A stretch of 64,000 nt of DNA from CAZTHK01 sp964613215 (GTDB lineage Bacteria; Krumholzibacteriota; Krumholzibacteriia; Krumholzibacteriales; CAZTHK01), in NCBI GenBank assembly GCA_964613215.1, contig CAZTHK010000010.1:1-64000 (forward strand), given 5' to 3'. This document shows positions 50,999 to 59,483 of this stretch, one piece after another (position 1 is the first letter of the stretch; the number at the start of each line of letters is the position of its first letter). A program made the translations under genes and the position numbers. Below the pieces are notes generated by a model. It ran no database searches, had not been told where the DNA came from, and saw nothing but the letters and a program-made list of their open reading frames with translations.

Positions 50999-51760
50999 AT
51001 GAGTAAGATTTACGACGCCCTGAGAAAAGCTGAAAGAGAAAAGAAAGGTTCGAAAAAACCCAGAAGGAGCAGAAAACCCGGTGGGGGCAGGAAGGAGATA
51101 AAGAATGACTCCTTTCTGAGAAACCTGGACAGGGACTTTCAGCGATCTCTTATGAATCTGAGGAATTCCATAGATTCGGAGATTAGAGAAAAGGACAGAA
51201 GAGTAATACTTTTTACCAGTTCCGTGGACGGAGAGGGAAAAACCTCGATAACAGCGGGGCTCACCAGGATACTGGCATTGGGAGAGAGTAATATACTGTT
51301 GGTAGATTGTGCAGTTAACAATCCCTATATTCACCGGCTTTTCGGAAAGAAGAACGACAAGGGTATTATCAACTTTCTGGCCGGTGAATCCAGGATGGAA
51401 GACATAATAATCCCGGTGGAAGAGGGAATGCTGGATATGGTAACTATGGGAACAAAAAGAGATGTAACTGTTACCCAGCCGCTGTTCAATTCAGACCGGA
51501 TGGAATTTTTTATAACCAATGTGGGAGAACATTACAGTTACGTTCTGATCGATTCCTCAGCTGTTCTTAATGCCCCCGAGACCCCTATTATAGGATCGAT
51601 GGTAGATGGTATAGTAATGGTAATTAAAGCTGCCGACACCAAGAGAGAGGTGGTAAACAGAGCAATACAGGCAATGGAAAAACAGGGGGGAAGGCTGATC
51701 GGAACAGTTCTTAACAGGAAAAAGTATTACATCCCCGAATTCATATATAAGCGTGTCTGA
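50999..51760 (+). CDS. CpsD/Wzc-like ATPase with degenerate tyrosine-kinase motif
   Basis: A 253-residue P-loop protein of the BY-kinase/ParA family. It has a basic N-terminal region (about 8-33), Walker A DGEGKTS (77-83) and a Walker B LIDSSAV (about 163-169). The Walker A' segment reads LLVDCAVNNP (100-109), where BY-kinases usually have DxDxR; the second Asp and the Arg are replaced. The C-terminus has only three tyrosines (Y233, Y234, Y240) rather than a dense cluster. It may be an ATPase that regulates Wzz without efficient autophosphorylation. Confidence 0.78.
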   Translation: MSKIYDALRKAEREKKGSKKPRRSRKPGGGRKEIKNDSFLRNLDRDFQRSLMNLRNSIDSEIREKDRRVILFTSSVDGEGKTSITAGLTRILALGESNILLVDCAVNNPYIHRLFGKKNDKGIINFLAGESRMEDIIIPVEEGMLDMVTMGTKRDVTVTQPLFNSDRMEFFITNVGEHYSYVLIDSSAVLNAPETPIIGSMVDGIVMVIKAADTKREVVNRAIQAMEKQGGRLIGTVLNRKKYYIPEFIYKRV

Positions 51761-51910
51761 TATTTCCAGCCTGCGTAAGTCAGGATTTCTGACCTGCCAT
51801 AGCTTCGGTATACCATCTATTTTTAAGCGGATTGGTATTTTATCGTAGCGGGGAAGTTATGCTAAGCCTGTTTGGCTGATAATTGGCTTTCCTGTGAGGG
51901 TATGACTGAT

Positions 51911-53101
51911 ATGACCGATTTAGAGGAATGGCAAAAGAGTTACAAAGATTCACTTACCCGCTTGGCCGGTCAGATCGCCGGATGGGTGGGTGAGGATCAG
52001 GTGAGATCCATTTATCTTTGTGGAAGTTTCGCCAACAATGAGGGGACTGTTCTAATAGGGGAAAAAGAAAAGCCAATCATTCTTTCTGACATCGATATGG
52101 CTGTAGTTACTGATGACGTGGATACGCTTAAAAGGATCTACGGGAAACGCCGGATTCTTTCTGAAAGGGCACAAAGGAGTATGCCCGGAATATACTTCGA
52201 AGGTAATATTGATATAGGAGTAATGACTCCCGGAGATTTGAACAGCCTGCCACCCAGCCCCGGGGTTTATGAAATGAGGAATAACGGAGTGGTATTGTAT
52301 GGTGACCCTCAGGTACTCAGTATTATACCAGATTACAGCCGGGGTGACATATCAGGTTATCAGGGTCTGGTGCTGTTGGAAAACAGGATGGCATCATTGC
52401 TGGGAACTCTGGTAGAACCTGCCAGGTCTGAGTTGTCCGGATATATGAAAGGATGGTATCAGATTTCAAGGGTATACACCGATCTCGCATTAGCTGCTAT
52501 ATGCATTACCGGTGATTATGTCAGCGGATACAGGGCCCGGATGAATTATCTCAAAGAGGAGCGGAATAATGAGCTGATGAGAAGATTTATTTCAAGCGAC
52601 CTGCTGGATAAGATGAAAATATGGACTGAATTCAAGCTGAAGCCGGATATGACATCCGGTGTTAACAATGAAGAAGAGGCGGTCATTAAATCGGGAGTAG
52701 TGGCGGCTGGGGATATATTCAACTTATGGAGAAATACCGGTAGTTATCTGGCAAAGGATATCTCTGATCCAAATCCAACAACGCCGGCGGATAAGCTTCT
52801 GGAGAGTTACCGGGAAAGAAAATTCCATCCAGATCACCTGAGAGCATGGAAGGAATTCTTAATGGGTGAATCTCCAATAAATGGCATAATAACGGCGCTT
52901 GAACTATGGAGATACCTCTTTATAATGAGACCCCTTGATGTGGTCAGAGAAAATGCGGTCAGACTGATAGAACACCTTTTATGCCGGGGGGAGAATGTTC
53001 CGGTTGAGAAACCGGCTGCCGGATTTCCCCATTCCGGCGGCGCCTGGAAAAGTGCAGCAGCTTCCACCTATGGACAGTGGTCCCGGCTCGTCTTCGGATA
53101 G
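51911..53101 (+). CDS. nucleotidyltransferase-fold protein in the exopolysaccharide locus
   Basis: A 396-residue protein. The N-terminal domain (about 1-145) has the DNA-polymerase-beta nucleotidyltransferase pattern: CGSFANNEG, then the metal pair in SDIDMAVV, and a third acidic residue in GNIDIGVM. It also has a VVLYGDPQVL motif seen in such enzymes. The rest (about 150-390) is helical and unassigned. Alternative starts are ATG 51902 and TTG 51872; I chose 51911 because GAGGG lies ten bases upstream. It is followed in the same direction by an AlkP-fold enzyme and a flippase. The nucleotide and acceptor cannot be deduced. Confidence 0.65.
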   Translation: MTDLEEWQKSYKDSLTRLAGQIAGWVGEDQVRSIYLCGSFANNEGTVLIGEKEKPIILSDIDMAVVTDDVDTLKRIYGKRRILSERAQRSMPGIYFEGNIDIGVMTPGDLNSLPPSPGVYEMRNNGVVLYGDPQVLSIIPDYSRGDISGYQGLVLLENRMASLLGTLVEPARSELSGYMKGWYQISRVYTDLALAAICITGDYVSGYRARMNYLKEERNNELMRRFISSDLLDKMKIWTEFKLKPDMTSGVNNEEEAVIKSGVVAAGDIFNLWRNTGSYLAKDISDPNPTTPADKLLESYRERKFHPDHLRAWKEFLMGESPINGIITALELWRYLFIMRPLDVVRENAVRLIEHLLCRGENVPVEKPAAGFPHSGGAWKSAAASTYGQWSRLVFG

Positions 53102-53119
53102 ACAGGGGGCTTGGAGCAA

Positions 53120-54265
53120 ATGGACTCATCAAAAGTGCTGATAATAATAGATGCTCTCGGTTATGAACTGGCAAAAAGATATCAGTTCAGTCCGGGGGGA
53201 TTTGTTTCCAGGAAGCGGTTGAGGAGTGTGCTGGGTTTCAGCCAGGCAGCCCTGACTTCGATATTCACCGGGAGAGATCCGAATATACATGGTATTTGGA
53301 ATATGTATTCCTTCGCCCTGGATAGTTCTCCCTTCGGATGGATAAGACTGCTTCCTTCAAACATCTCCTCCCGGAGATTGTGGCTGAGAAGATTGATCAG
53401 ATGGAAGATCAAGCATATAAGCGGAATTAGATCCTACTACAGTCTTTACAGTATTCCCCGCTCTATCCTTCCCTTTCTTGATCTTCCGGCGGTGAAGCAT
53501 CTGTTTACCCATGGTGTGGAGAATTGCAGAACTATCCTGGATTCCTTCGTAAGGGAGAAGGTATTCGTCAGGGATTACCGGATGGAGGAGAAGAGTGCAT
53601 TCCGGGATCTGTCAGAATCTCTGAAAGGTGATAATTTCGATCTGTATATTCTCTATACTGCCGGTCTGGATTCTGATCTCCACCGGTATGGCAATGTACA
53701 TCCCGCTATAGAATCCCGCCTTTCCTGGTATGGGGAGAAGCTGGAAGAGATTGCCGGCATAAGAGATGATATCAGGATAGTGGTGCTGGGAGACCATGGA
53801 ATGGTTGATGTATCCCGGCACTTCGATCTGATTGCCGGGGTAGAGGCACTGGGCCTTCAAATACCGGGAGATTATATCCCCTTCTATGATTCCACTATGG
53901 CCAGGTACAGGATTAATTCTGATAGAGCCAGACTGGAAATTACAGGACTCCTTTCAGAGTTAAGCTGGGGGCGTCTTCTGGATGACCGGGAAAAGAAGAA
54001 GCTGGGTGTTTACTTCGAAGACGGCCGGTACGGTGATATTATTTTTCTGGTGAATGCAGGAAATATTATTCTACCAAGCTATATGAGCAGTGATCCGGTG
54101 GCAGGGATGCACGGTTATCACCCCGATGTTGCGGAAATGTACAGTGTCATGTTTTCTAACTTCAGTGTGGATGGGGAGGAAGGTTCAATAAAGGATATCC
54201 CCGAACTGTTAACCGGGGAAGATGATTGGCAGAAGCGTGAAAGCCCCGGGGGAGATAAGGGATGA
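53120..54265 (+). CDS. alkaline-phosphatase-superfamily phosphatase/phosphodiesterase
   Basis: A 381-residue protein of the type I phosphodiesterase / nucleotide pyrophosphatase fold. Metal-site residues are visible: D11 in IIIDALG, a likely Ser nucleophile in FSQAALTSIFTG, DSDLHRYG, LGDHGM and GMHGYHPD. No signal peptide or membrane helix, so it acts in the cytoplasm or was built from a cytoplasmic relative. ATG 53120 is preferred over the TTG at 53111 on ribosome-site spacing. It overlaps the flippase gene by four bases, tying it to polysaccharide synthesis. Substrate unknown. Confidence 0.78.
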   Translation: MDSSKVLIIIDALGYELAKRYQFSPGGFVSRKRLRSVLGFSQAALTSIFTGRDPNIHGIWNMYSFALDSSPFGWIRLLPSNISSRRLWLRRLIRWKIKHISGIRSYYSLYSIPRSILPFLDLPAVKHLFTHGVENCRTILDSFVREKVFVRDYRMEEKSAFRDLSESLKGDNFDLYILYTAGLDSDLHRYGNVHPAIESRLSWYGEKLEEIAGIRDDIRIVVLGDHGMVDVSRHFDLIAGVEALGLQIPGDYIPFYDSTMARYRINSDRARLEITGLLSELSWGRLLDDREKKKLGVYFEDGRYGDIIFLVNAGNIILPSYMSSDPVAGMHGYHPDVAEMYSVMFSNFSVDGEEGSIKDIPELLTGEDDWQKRESPGGDKG

Positions 54266-55764
54266 TAGTTGAAAAAATAGGTGTGGCCATGTCCTGGAGT
54301 GTACTGGCTAAAATAGCCAGATTTTCAGCCGGCCTGATATCCAGTATTATTATTATCAGGATACTGGGAGAAGGGGCCTGGGGCACTTTCAGTATCCTCA
54401 AGACAATAAAAGGTCTGGCCATGGTGATAATTTCCCTTGGAGCGGGAAATGCCATTCTGAAGTTCATTCCGCAGAGCAGGGTAAAGGGGGGATTGGATGA
54501 GGTGGTGGGAAGTTTTCTTAAGCTGACCCTGCTGCAATTGGCGGTATGGATATCTCTTATCATGGTTGTAAGATTCCGCAGCGACTGGATATCGGCACTT
54601 TTCGGTGGTGATTCGGACCGGTTCGGTTTCCTGCTGCAGGTAGCGGTGGCCCTGGTAATTTTTGAAATTTTCTTTTCCCTTTTAACCAAGGTAATGCAGT
54701 CGTTCTATAGTATGAGAATGCTTGCTATAGCAACTGTTACAGGCAAAGCGGGTTACATCTTATTGCTGATCCTGTTTATTAAAATGGGATCAGGTATACT
54801 GGGGATATTGATAGCCGGCGCAGTGGTAAACACAGGTATGAGCCTGATTGTCCTGCCGGAAATAATTAAAATACTGAGAAGTTGGAGTGGATATAAGGGA
54901 TTGGTTCCGGGGCCCGGTACTCTGCTGGGCTTTTCACTTCCGTTCGTGGCCACAGGACTGCTTAACCAGATTGTATGGAGAAGGTCGGAGGTGCTGTTTC
55001 TGGGTCATTACCATGACGCCACCCTGGCAGGTTACTTTTCCCTTGCATATGACATCCCTCAGATGCTGCTGGAATTCATACCACTTACCATATGGCCAAT
55101 TATAATGGCCGGAACCTCAGAAGTGTATTCGAGAGATAACAATAGCCTTCCCGATGCGATAAATGTCTATTACCGGCTACTGTTTATTCTGGTAATACCG
55201 GTGGCGGTCATAGGATTCGTGTTTGTAAGCCCCTTTATTCCTATAGTATACGGAGATACAATGATACCGGCTTCACATTTGGCACAGCTGTTTTTTATTG
55301 TTTTCTCCTACTCATTTATCTATACTCCCCTGAGCATGTCACTCTATGTAATGGGAAAAAGCTGGGTAAACATGCTTATATTTACACTTATGGCTGTTTT
55401 GAATATCGGCTTGGATTTTGCTCTAATTCCTCATTATGGTATATGGGGAGCTTTCATCCCCGTTGCTTTTGTTCTGGGATTGGGGGTGGTTTTATTCCAG
55501 ATGGTTATCAGACGGTTTAACCGCAATGTTAAGCCGCCATTCGGGTTTATCTTGAGATGTTATCTGGCGGGGCTGCCGGCGGCTCTGCTGGCAATAAGCA
55601 CCGCCGAATTCAATACCCCGGGCGGGCTTCTGCTTCAATTGCCCCTTGCTTTTGTTCTGTTATTCTTCGGTTTCAAGGTAATGAAAATCATCGGAGAGAG
55701 GGAGAAGGAACTGATTCTGAAATTGCCCCTTCCACTGAAGGAAAGGATTGTATCATTATTCTAA
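54262..55764 (+). CDS. Wzx-like polysaccharide flippase (MVF superfamily)
   Basis: A 500-residue integral membrane protein with about 12-14 helices. It opens with VEKIGVAMSWSVLAKIARFSAG and includes the conserved RILGEGAWGTFS loop, typical of oligosaccharide flippases that move undecaprenyl-linked repeat units outward. Helices pair in two similar halves. It overlaps the AlkP-fold gene by four bases. A Wzy polymerase is not obvious in the window, so the polymerisation route is open. Confidence 0.85.
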   Translation: MIVEKIGVAMSWSVLAKIARFSAGLISSIIIIRILGEGAWGTFSILKTIKGLAMVIISLGAGNAILKFIPQSRVKGGLDEVVGSFLKLTLLQLAVWISLIMVVRFRSDWISALFGGDSDRFGFLLQVAVALVIFEIFFSLLTKVMQSFYSMRMLAIATVTGKAGYILLLILFIKMGSGILGILIAGAVVNTGMSLIVLPEIIKILRSWSGYKGLVPGPGTLLGFSLPFVATGLLNQIVWRRSEVLFLGHYHDATLAGYFSLAYDIPQMLLEFIPLTIWPIIMAGTSEVYSRDNNSLPDAINVYYRLLFILVIPVAVIGFVFVSPFIPIVYGDTMIPASHLAQLFFIVFSYSFIYTPLSMSLYVMGKSWVNMLIFTLMAVLNIGLDFALIPHYGIWGAFIPVAFVLGLGVVLFQMVIRRFNRNVKPPFGFILRCYLAGLPAALLAISTAEFNTPGGLLLQLPLAFVLLFFGFKVMKIIGEREKELILKLPLPLKERIVSLF

Positions 55765-55779
55765 CAGGGGGATCTGCCG

Positions 55780-56454
55780 ATGTATCGTAATAATAAAATC
55801 TCGGTTGTTATTCCATGCTATAACGAGGAGGAAGGCATAAAGGGGGTAATACCCACTCTGCCCGAATCTGTAGATGAGGTAGTGGTGGTGGATAATAATT
55901 CCACAGACAGAACCTCCCAGGTTGCCAGAGAGCTTGGAGCCAGGGTAATTTTCGAGAAGAAGAAGGGGTATGGAGCGGCTTATAAGGCGGGTTTGCCTGA
56001 AGTGACTGGTGATATTACAGTTACCATGGACGGGGATGGAACATATCCGGTAGAGCAGATAGAGGAGTGTATAGATTACCTGCTGGACAACAGTCTCGAT
56101 TTTGTCTCGGCGAGCCGGTTTCCTCTGAAAGATCCCGGGGCGATGAAATTCGCCAATAAGATAGGTAATTCGATCTTAACCCTGGCTACCCTCATACTTT
56201 TCATGCGCAGGATAAGGGATTCACAATCGGGAATGTGGATATACAGAAGCAGAATATATCCTGAGCTTGAACTATCAAGCGATGGGATGCCCTTGAGCGA
56301 AGAAATCAAGATCTCTGCTATCCGGCATCCCGATATAAAGTTCGATGAATACAGAGTCAACTATCATCCCAGGGTGGGGGAAGTGAAGCTTAACAGGTGG
56401 CGGGATGGATTTCAGAATCTATGGTACCTGTTTAAGCTCAGATTTACCAGATAG
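55780..56454 (+). CDS. GT2 glycosyltransferase (dolichyl-phosphate-mannose-synthase-like)
   Basis: A 224-residue GT-A enzyme. It has VVIPCYNEEEGI (about 8-19), VVDNNSTDRTSQVA, YGAAYKAGL and the metal site DGDGTYP (about 87-93), with ASRF downstream. It lacks the C-terminal membrane pair of the larger DPM1/GtrB enzymes, so it may act with a separate membrane partner. The EmrE-like gene 23 bp downstream would fit as flippase for a polyprenyl-phosphate sugar made here. The GT39 enzyme at 30.4 kb could then use that donor. Confidence 0.85.
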   Translation: MYRNNKISVVIPCYNEEEGIKGVIPTLPESVDEVVVVDNNSTDRTSQVARELGARVIFEKKKGYGAAYKAGLPEVTGDITVTMDGDGTYPVEQIEECIDYLLDNSLDFVSASRFPLKDPGAMKFANKIGNSILTLATLILFMRRIRDSQSGMWIYRSRIYPELELSSDGMPLSEEIKISAIRHPDIKFDEYRVNYHPRVGEVKLNRWRDGFQNLWYLFKLRFTR

Positions 56455-56477
56455 CGGATTTTCAGGAGAGTAATACC

Positions 56478-56840
56478 ATGCTTAAGAATTTCTTGATGAT
56501 AATTCTGACCGTTATTCTCAACACCAGCGGTCAGTTTCTGATGAAGACAGGGATTAACCGGATAGGTCAGATAGGGATGTCTAACCTGTTCAGCTCGCTG
56601 TTGAAGGCTGTAGCTTCAATTCATGTTATCGGTGGATTTGTTTCATACGCCATCAGCGCTGTTCTCTGGATTGTCATTCTGTCAAGGAGTGAACTCAGTT
56701 GGGCCTTTCCCATGGTAAGCCTGTCGTATGTGATAACCGCTCTGGCAGCACCTGTGTTGCTCAATGAATCCTTTTCCTATCAGAGACTGGCGGGAACAGT
56801 AGTTATCTGTCTGGGAGTTTTCCTGGTGAGCAGGACCTAG
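56478..56840 (+). CDS. EmrE/ArnE-like small membrane transporter
   Basis: A 120-residue protein with four membrane helices of the SMR/EamA type. The pattern is N-terminal ILNTSGQFLMKTGINRIG, a conserved central LSRSELSWAFPMVSLSYV, and a last helix with GTVVICLGVFLVS. ArnE/ArnF use the same layout to flip undecaprenyl-phosphate aminoarabinose. Next to the DPM-like GT2 gene, a sugar-lipid flippase is more likely than drug efflux. GGAGAG stands upstream of the ATG. Confidence 0.7.
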   Translation: MLKNFLMIILTVILNTSGQFLMKTGINRIGQIGMSNLFSSLLKAVASIHVIGGFVSYAISAVLWIVILSRSELSWAFPMVSLSYVITALAAPVLLNESFSYQRLAGTVVICLGVFLVSRT

Positions 56841-56989
56841 GCAATATTCTGATTGGGGATAGAGTAGTCCCGCTGAAGTATGGTCATGCTCAGCCCCTGC
56901 CCGTGAAATAATCCTGATGTTGTGGTGACTCCTTATCAGGGGATTGCGCCGGTAGCTGTTTGGAAGAAGCTGGTCGGGTGTTGAGTGGA

Positions 56990-57007
56990 AATCTATTATA
57001 ATAGATT
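56990..57007. promoter_or_regulatory. perfect 18-bp palindrome before a GT4 gene
   Basis: AATCTATTATAATAGATT reads the same on both strands and contains TATAAT (56997-57002). It sits 30 bp before the preferred start of the following gene, in a 196 bp gap otherwise without clear features. It could be an operator over a -10 element; no good -35 was found. Confidence 0.4.
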
Positions 57008-57036
57008 AACTGGTATTTATGCAGGAACTGGCAGGG

Positions 57037-58155
57037 ATGAAGAAGATTTCGGTGACATACTTTTCAGATGCCCCCTACACGGGGGGTGCTGAAAGATATC
57101 TGTATCTTCTTGCAGCCAATCTGGATAGAGATCTATTCAGCCCTTCCATAATCATTAAGCAGTCTGATAAGCCCCCCCTTCTGGCCAGTTGGATGCAGGC
57201 TGATGGGATACCGGTGGTCCCGCTGAATATCAATCTGACGAGGGGATTGAAGGGTAGCGGATCACTGATCAAATCACTGGATGAGTTGAATACTGATATT
57301 CTTCACCTGAATCTTCCCGGTCCCTTCGATTCACAATACAGCCTGGTAGCTCCGGTGGGCAGATTGGCTGGAGTAAAGGCAATCGTATCCACGGAACATC
57401 TGCCCATGGTTCCTTCCTTTTTAAAGGGTTCACTGCTCAAATCGCTGGGAACACTCTTTATCCGTAAGGTAATAACAGTCAGCAGGGATAACGTGGACCA
57501 CCTTGTCAATAATCACAGAATACCTGAGAGGAAAATATCCTTCATCCATAATGGTATCCCGGATCCGGGAAAGGTGCCTTCAGCAGATATTCGATCCATG
57601 CCGGGAATCGGCCGAAAGGCATTTTTGGGTGTTATGGTAGGATCCCTGGAGAAGAGGAAAGGCCACCGGGCCGCTTTCCGGGCAATGTCAAAGCTTCCCC
57701 GGCATTTTAATCTCCTGGTTGTAGGCAGTGGAGAAATGGAACATTATTATAAAGGTATAGTCGAAAATACAGGTTTGACCGGGAGGGTGCATTTTCTGGG
57801 CTACCGGGAGGACGCACTCAGTATCATATCGGATTCTGATGTCATGCTGGTTCCCTCGACTCTTGAAGCCACTCCCTACGTTATTATGGAAGCAATGGCA
57901 GTGGGTATACCGGTAGTGGCTAACCGTATATACGGGATCCCGGAATTGGTGGAGGGGGGGAAGACCGGTTTGCTGGTGGAAGCAGGTAAAGCGGGAGAAT
58001 TAGCAGCTGCCCTGAAAACGCTTATGGATCAACCTGGCTTGAGAGAAGAGATGGGCAGAGAGGCCAGACAAAGTTACCTCAGGCATTTCAGAATGGAAAG
58101 ATTTATTTCAGAGACTGCAAGGCTGTATCTTGGCCTGACCGGAAGAAAGAGGTAA
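57037..58155 (+). CDS. GT4-family glycosyltransferase
   Basis: A 372-residue GT-B enzyme. The acceptor-side loop is YTGGAERYLYLLA (about 14-26). The donor side has VVGSGEM, FLGYREDA, SDVMLVPSTLEATPYVIMEAMA (read as two blocks, SDVMLVPSTLEATPYV and IMEAMAVGIPVVA), with the ExxPxxxxE pair present as E and E in LEATPYVIMEAMA. I prefer the ATG at 57037, with AGGAA nine bases upstream, over an ATG at 57019. Probably transfers a repeat-unit sugar. Confidence 0.85.
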   Translation: MKKISVTYFSDAPYTGGAERYLYLLAANLDRDLFSPSIIIKQSDKPPLLASWMQADGIPVVPLNINLTRGLKGSGSLIKSLDELNTDILHLNLPGPFDSQYSLVAPVGRLAGVKAIVSTEHLPMVPSFLKGSLLKSLGTLFIRKVITVSRDNVDHLVNNHRIPERKISFIHNGIPDPGKVPSADIRSMPGIGRKAFLGVMVGSLEKRKGHRAAFRAMSKLPRHFNLLVVGSGEMEHYYKGIVENTGLTGRVHFLGYREDALSIISDSDVMLVPSTLEATPYVIMEAMAVGIPVVANRIYGIPELVEGGKTGLLVEAGKAGELAAALKTLMDQPGLREEMGREARQSYLRHFRMERFISETARLYLGLTGRKR

Positions 58156-58169
58156 GGGGGAGAATAGCT

Positions 58170-59384
58170 TTGAAGATAATGGTGGTAATATCATTTAACC
58201 CGTATCCGGTGGTGAAGGGAACCGACCGTTTAATAATGAACATGGTTGAAGGTCTGTCCCGTGATCATAATGTTTTACTGGTTACCATGTGCGAAAATAA
58301 GAAAAACCGGAAACTGCTTGGAGAAGTGGAGAAGAAGAATGTCGAAGTCAGGTCCATTATCGCTCCCAACAAGAGGTCCTTTTTCCACAGAGTATACTAT
58401 AAATTCAGAAATATTCTGATTTCCCTGTTCAGGGGAATTCCCCCGGAGGTACTCTATCATGCCCCGGCTGAATTTATTGAATTGATCCAGAAGGCAGCAA
58501 CCGAGGAGGAGGTAGATATCGTTCTGGCTTCCTACTGGCATCTGTATAAATTGCCCTGCAGGCTGAGAGATGTTAATCTGGTTCTGATAACTCACGATAT
58601 AGATTTCCATATTCACAGAGACAGGCTTGAGGCAGCCGGTTCGATATTCAGAAAATTGTTTGCCGCCATAGACGCCGGAATGAAGACCAGAATAGAGAAA
58701 CTGGCATACCAGAAGTATGAGGTGATCTATACTTTAACCGAAAGAGACAGAAAACTTCTGAAATCTATGTACAGTGATAAAACAATAGATAGGCTGCCGC
58801 TGGCTATAGATCTGGAGCGATTCAATCCCCGCCGCTACCAGAGAGCTTCTAAGAAAATACTGATAATGGGAAACTTCAGCTCTGATTTCAATGATGATGC
58901 ACTGGGTTATTTCCTGAAGGATGTTTTCCCTCTGGTATTAAGAAAAGATCCCCTGGTGATTCTGGAGATAGTGGGTTTCGGTGTGGATGAATCTTATACC
59001 AGGAATGCTCCCGGCAATGTAAATATTGTGGGGGGAGTGAATGATATAAAACCCTATCTGGGGAAATGTGCTGTTATGGTGTTGCCCCTGAGATTTGGTG
59101 GAGGAGTACGGATAAGGATGCTGGAGGCGGCAGCCATGGGCACTCCGGTAGTAAGCACAGGGGTGGGGGTTAAGGGTATGGGGTTAGCAGATGGAAAGGA
59201 ATACCTTCAGGCTGATTCTGCAGCCGGGATGGCGGAGGCAATATTGAGAATAACAGGAAACGGGGAGTTGGCTAAAGTTTTATCACGGGGTGCCAGAGAA
59301 TGGGCGGAGAGGGAAATAGACATGAAGAGCTACCCCCGCCGCCTGAATGAACTTCTTGGGCAATTTGAGGGCGGGGGTGATTAA
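58170..59384 (+). CDS. GT4-family glycosyltransferase
   Basis: A 404-residue GT-B enzyme. It has the N-terminal half (ISFNPYPVVKGTDRLIMNM, then LITHDIDFHIHR) and the donor half (ILIMGNFSSDFNDDAL, VGFG, GGGVRIRMLEAAAMGTPVVS). The layout resembles exopolysaccharide glycosyltransferases such as WcaL-type enzymes. The TTG start is fixed by GGGGGAG eight bases upstream. Last gene of the exopolysaccharide run, ending 99 bp from the end of the opposing otsA gene. Confidence 0.83.
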   Translation: MKIMVVISFNPYPVVKGTDRLIMNMVEGLSRDHNVLLVTMCENKKNRKLLGEVEKKNVEVRSIIAPNKRSFFHRVYYKFRNILISLFRGIPPEVLYHAPAEFIELIQKAATEEEVDIVLASYWHLYKLPCRLRDVNLVLITHDIDFHIHRDRLEAAGSIFRKLFAAIDAGMKTRIEKLAYQKYEVIYTLTERDRKLLKSMYSDKTIDRLPLAIDLERFNPRRYQRASKKILIMGNFSSDFNDDALGYFLKDVFPLVLRKDPLVILEIVGFGVDESYTRNAPGNVNIVGGVNDIKPYLGKCAVMVLPLRFGGGVRIRMLEAAAMGTPVVSTGVGVKGMGLADGKEYLQADSAAGMAEAILRITGNGELAKVLSRGAREWAEREIDMKSYPRRLNELLGQFEGGGD

Positions 59385-59483
59385 AGCAATACCTGTTTTC
59401 AATGAAACCGGCGGCCAGAGGGAGTGCTGAGTCTTCCCTTCGTATCTTCTGTTTCCCGGAAAGGTAAGAGTGCGGCGGGAGAT

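Noticed and set aside
51779..51793. GTCAG-GATTT-CTGAC hairpin after the CpsD-like gene as a terminator
   Set aside because: Stem of five pairs and no T run after it.
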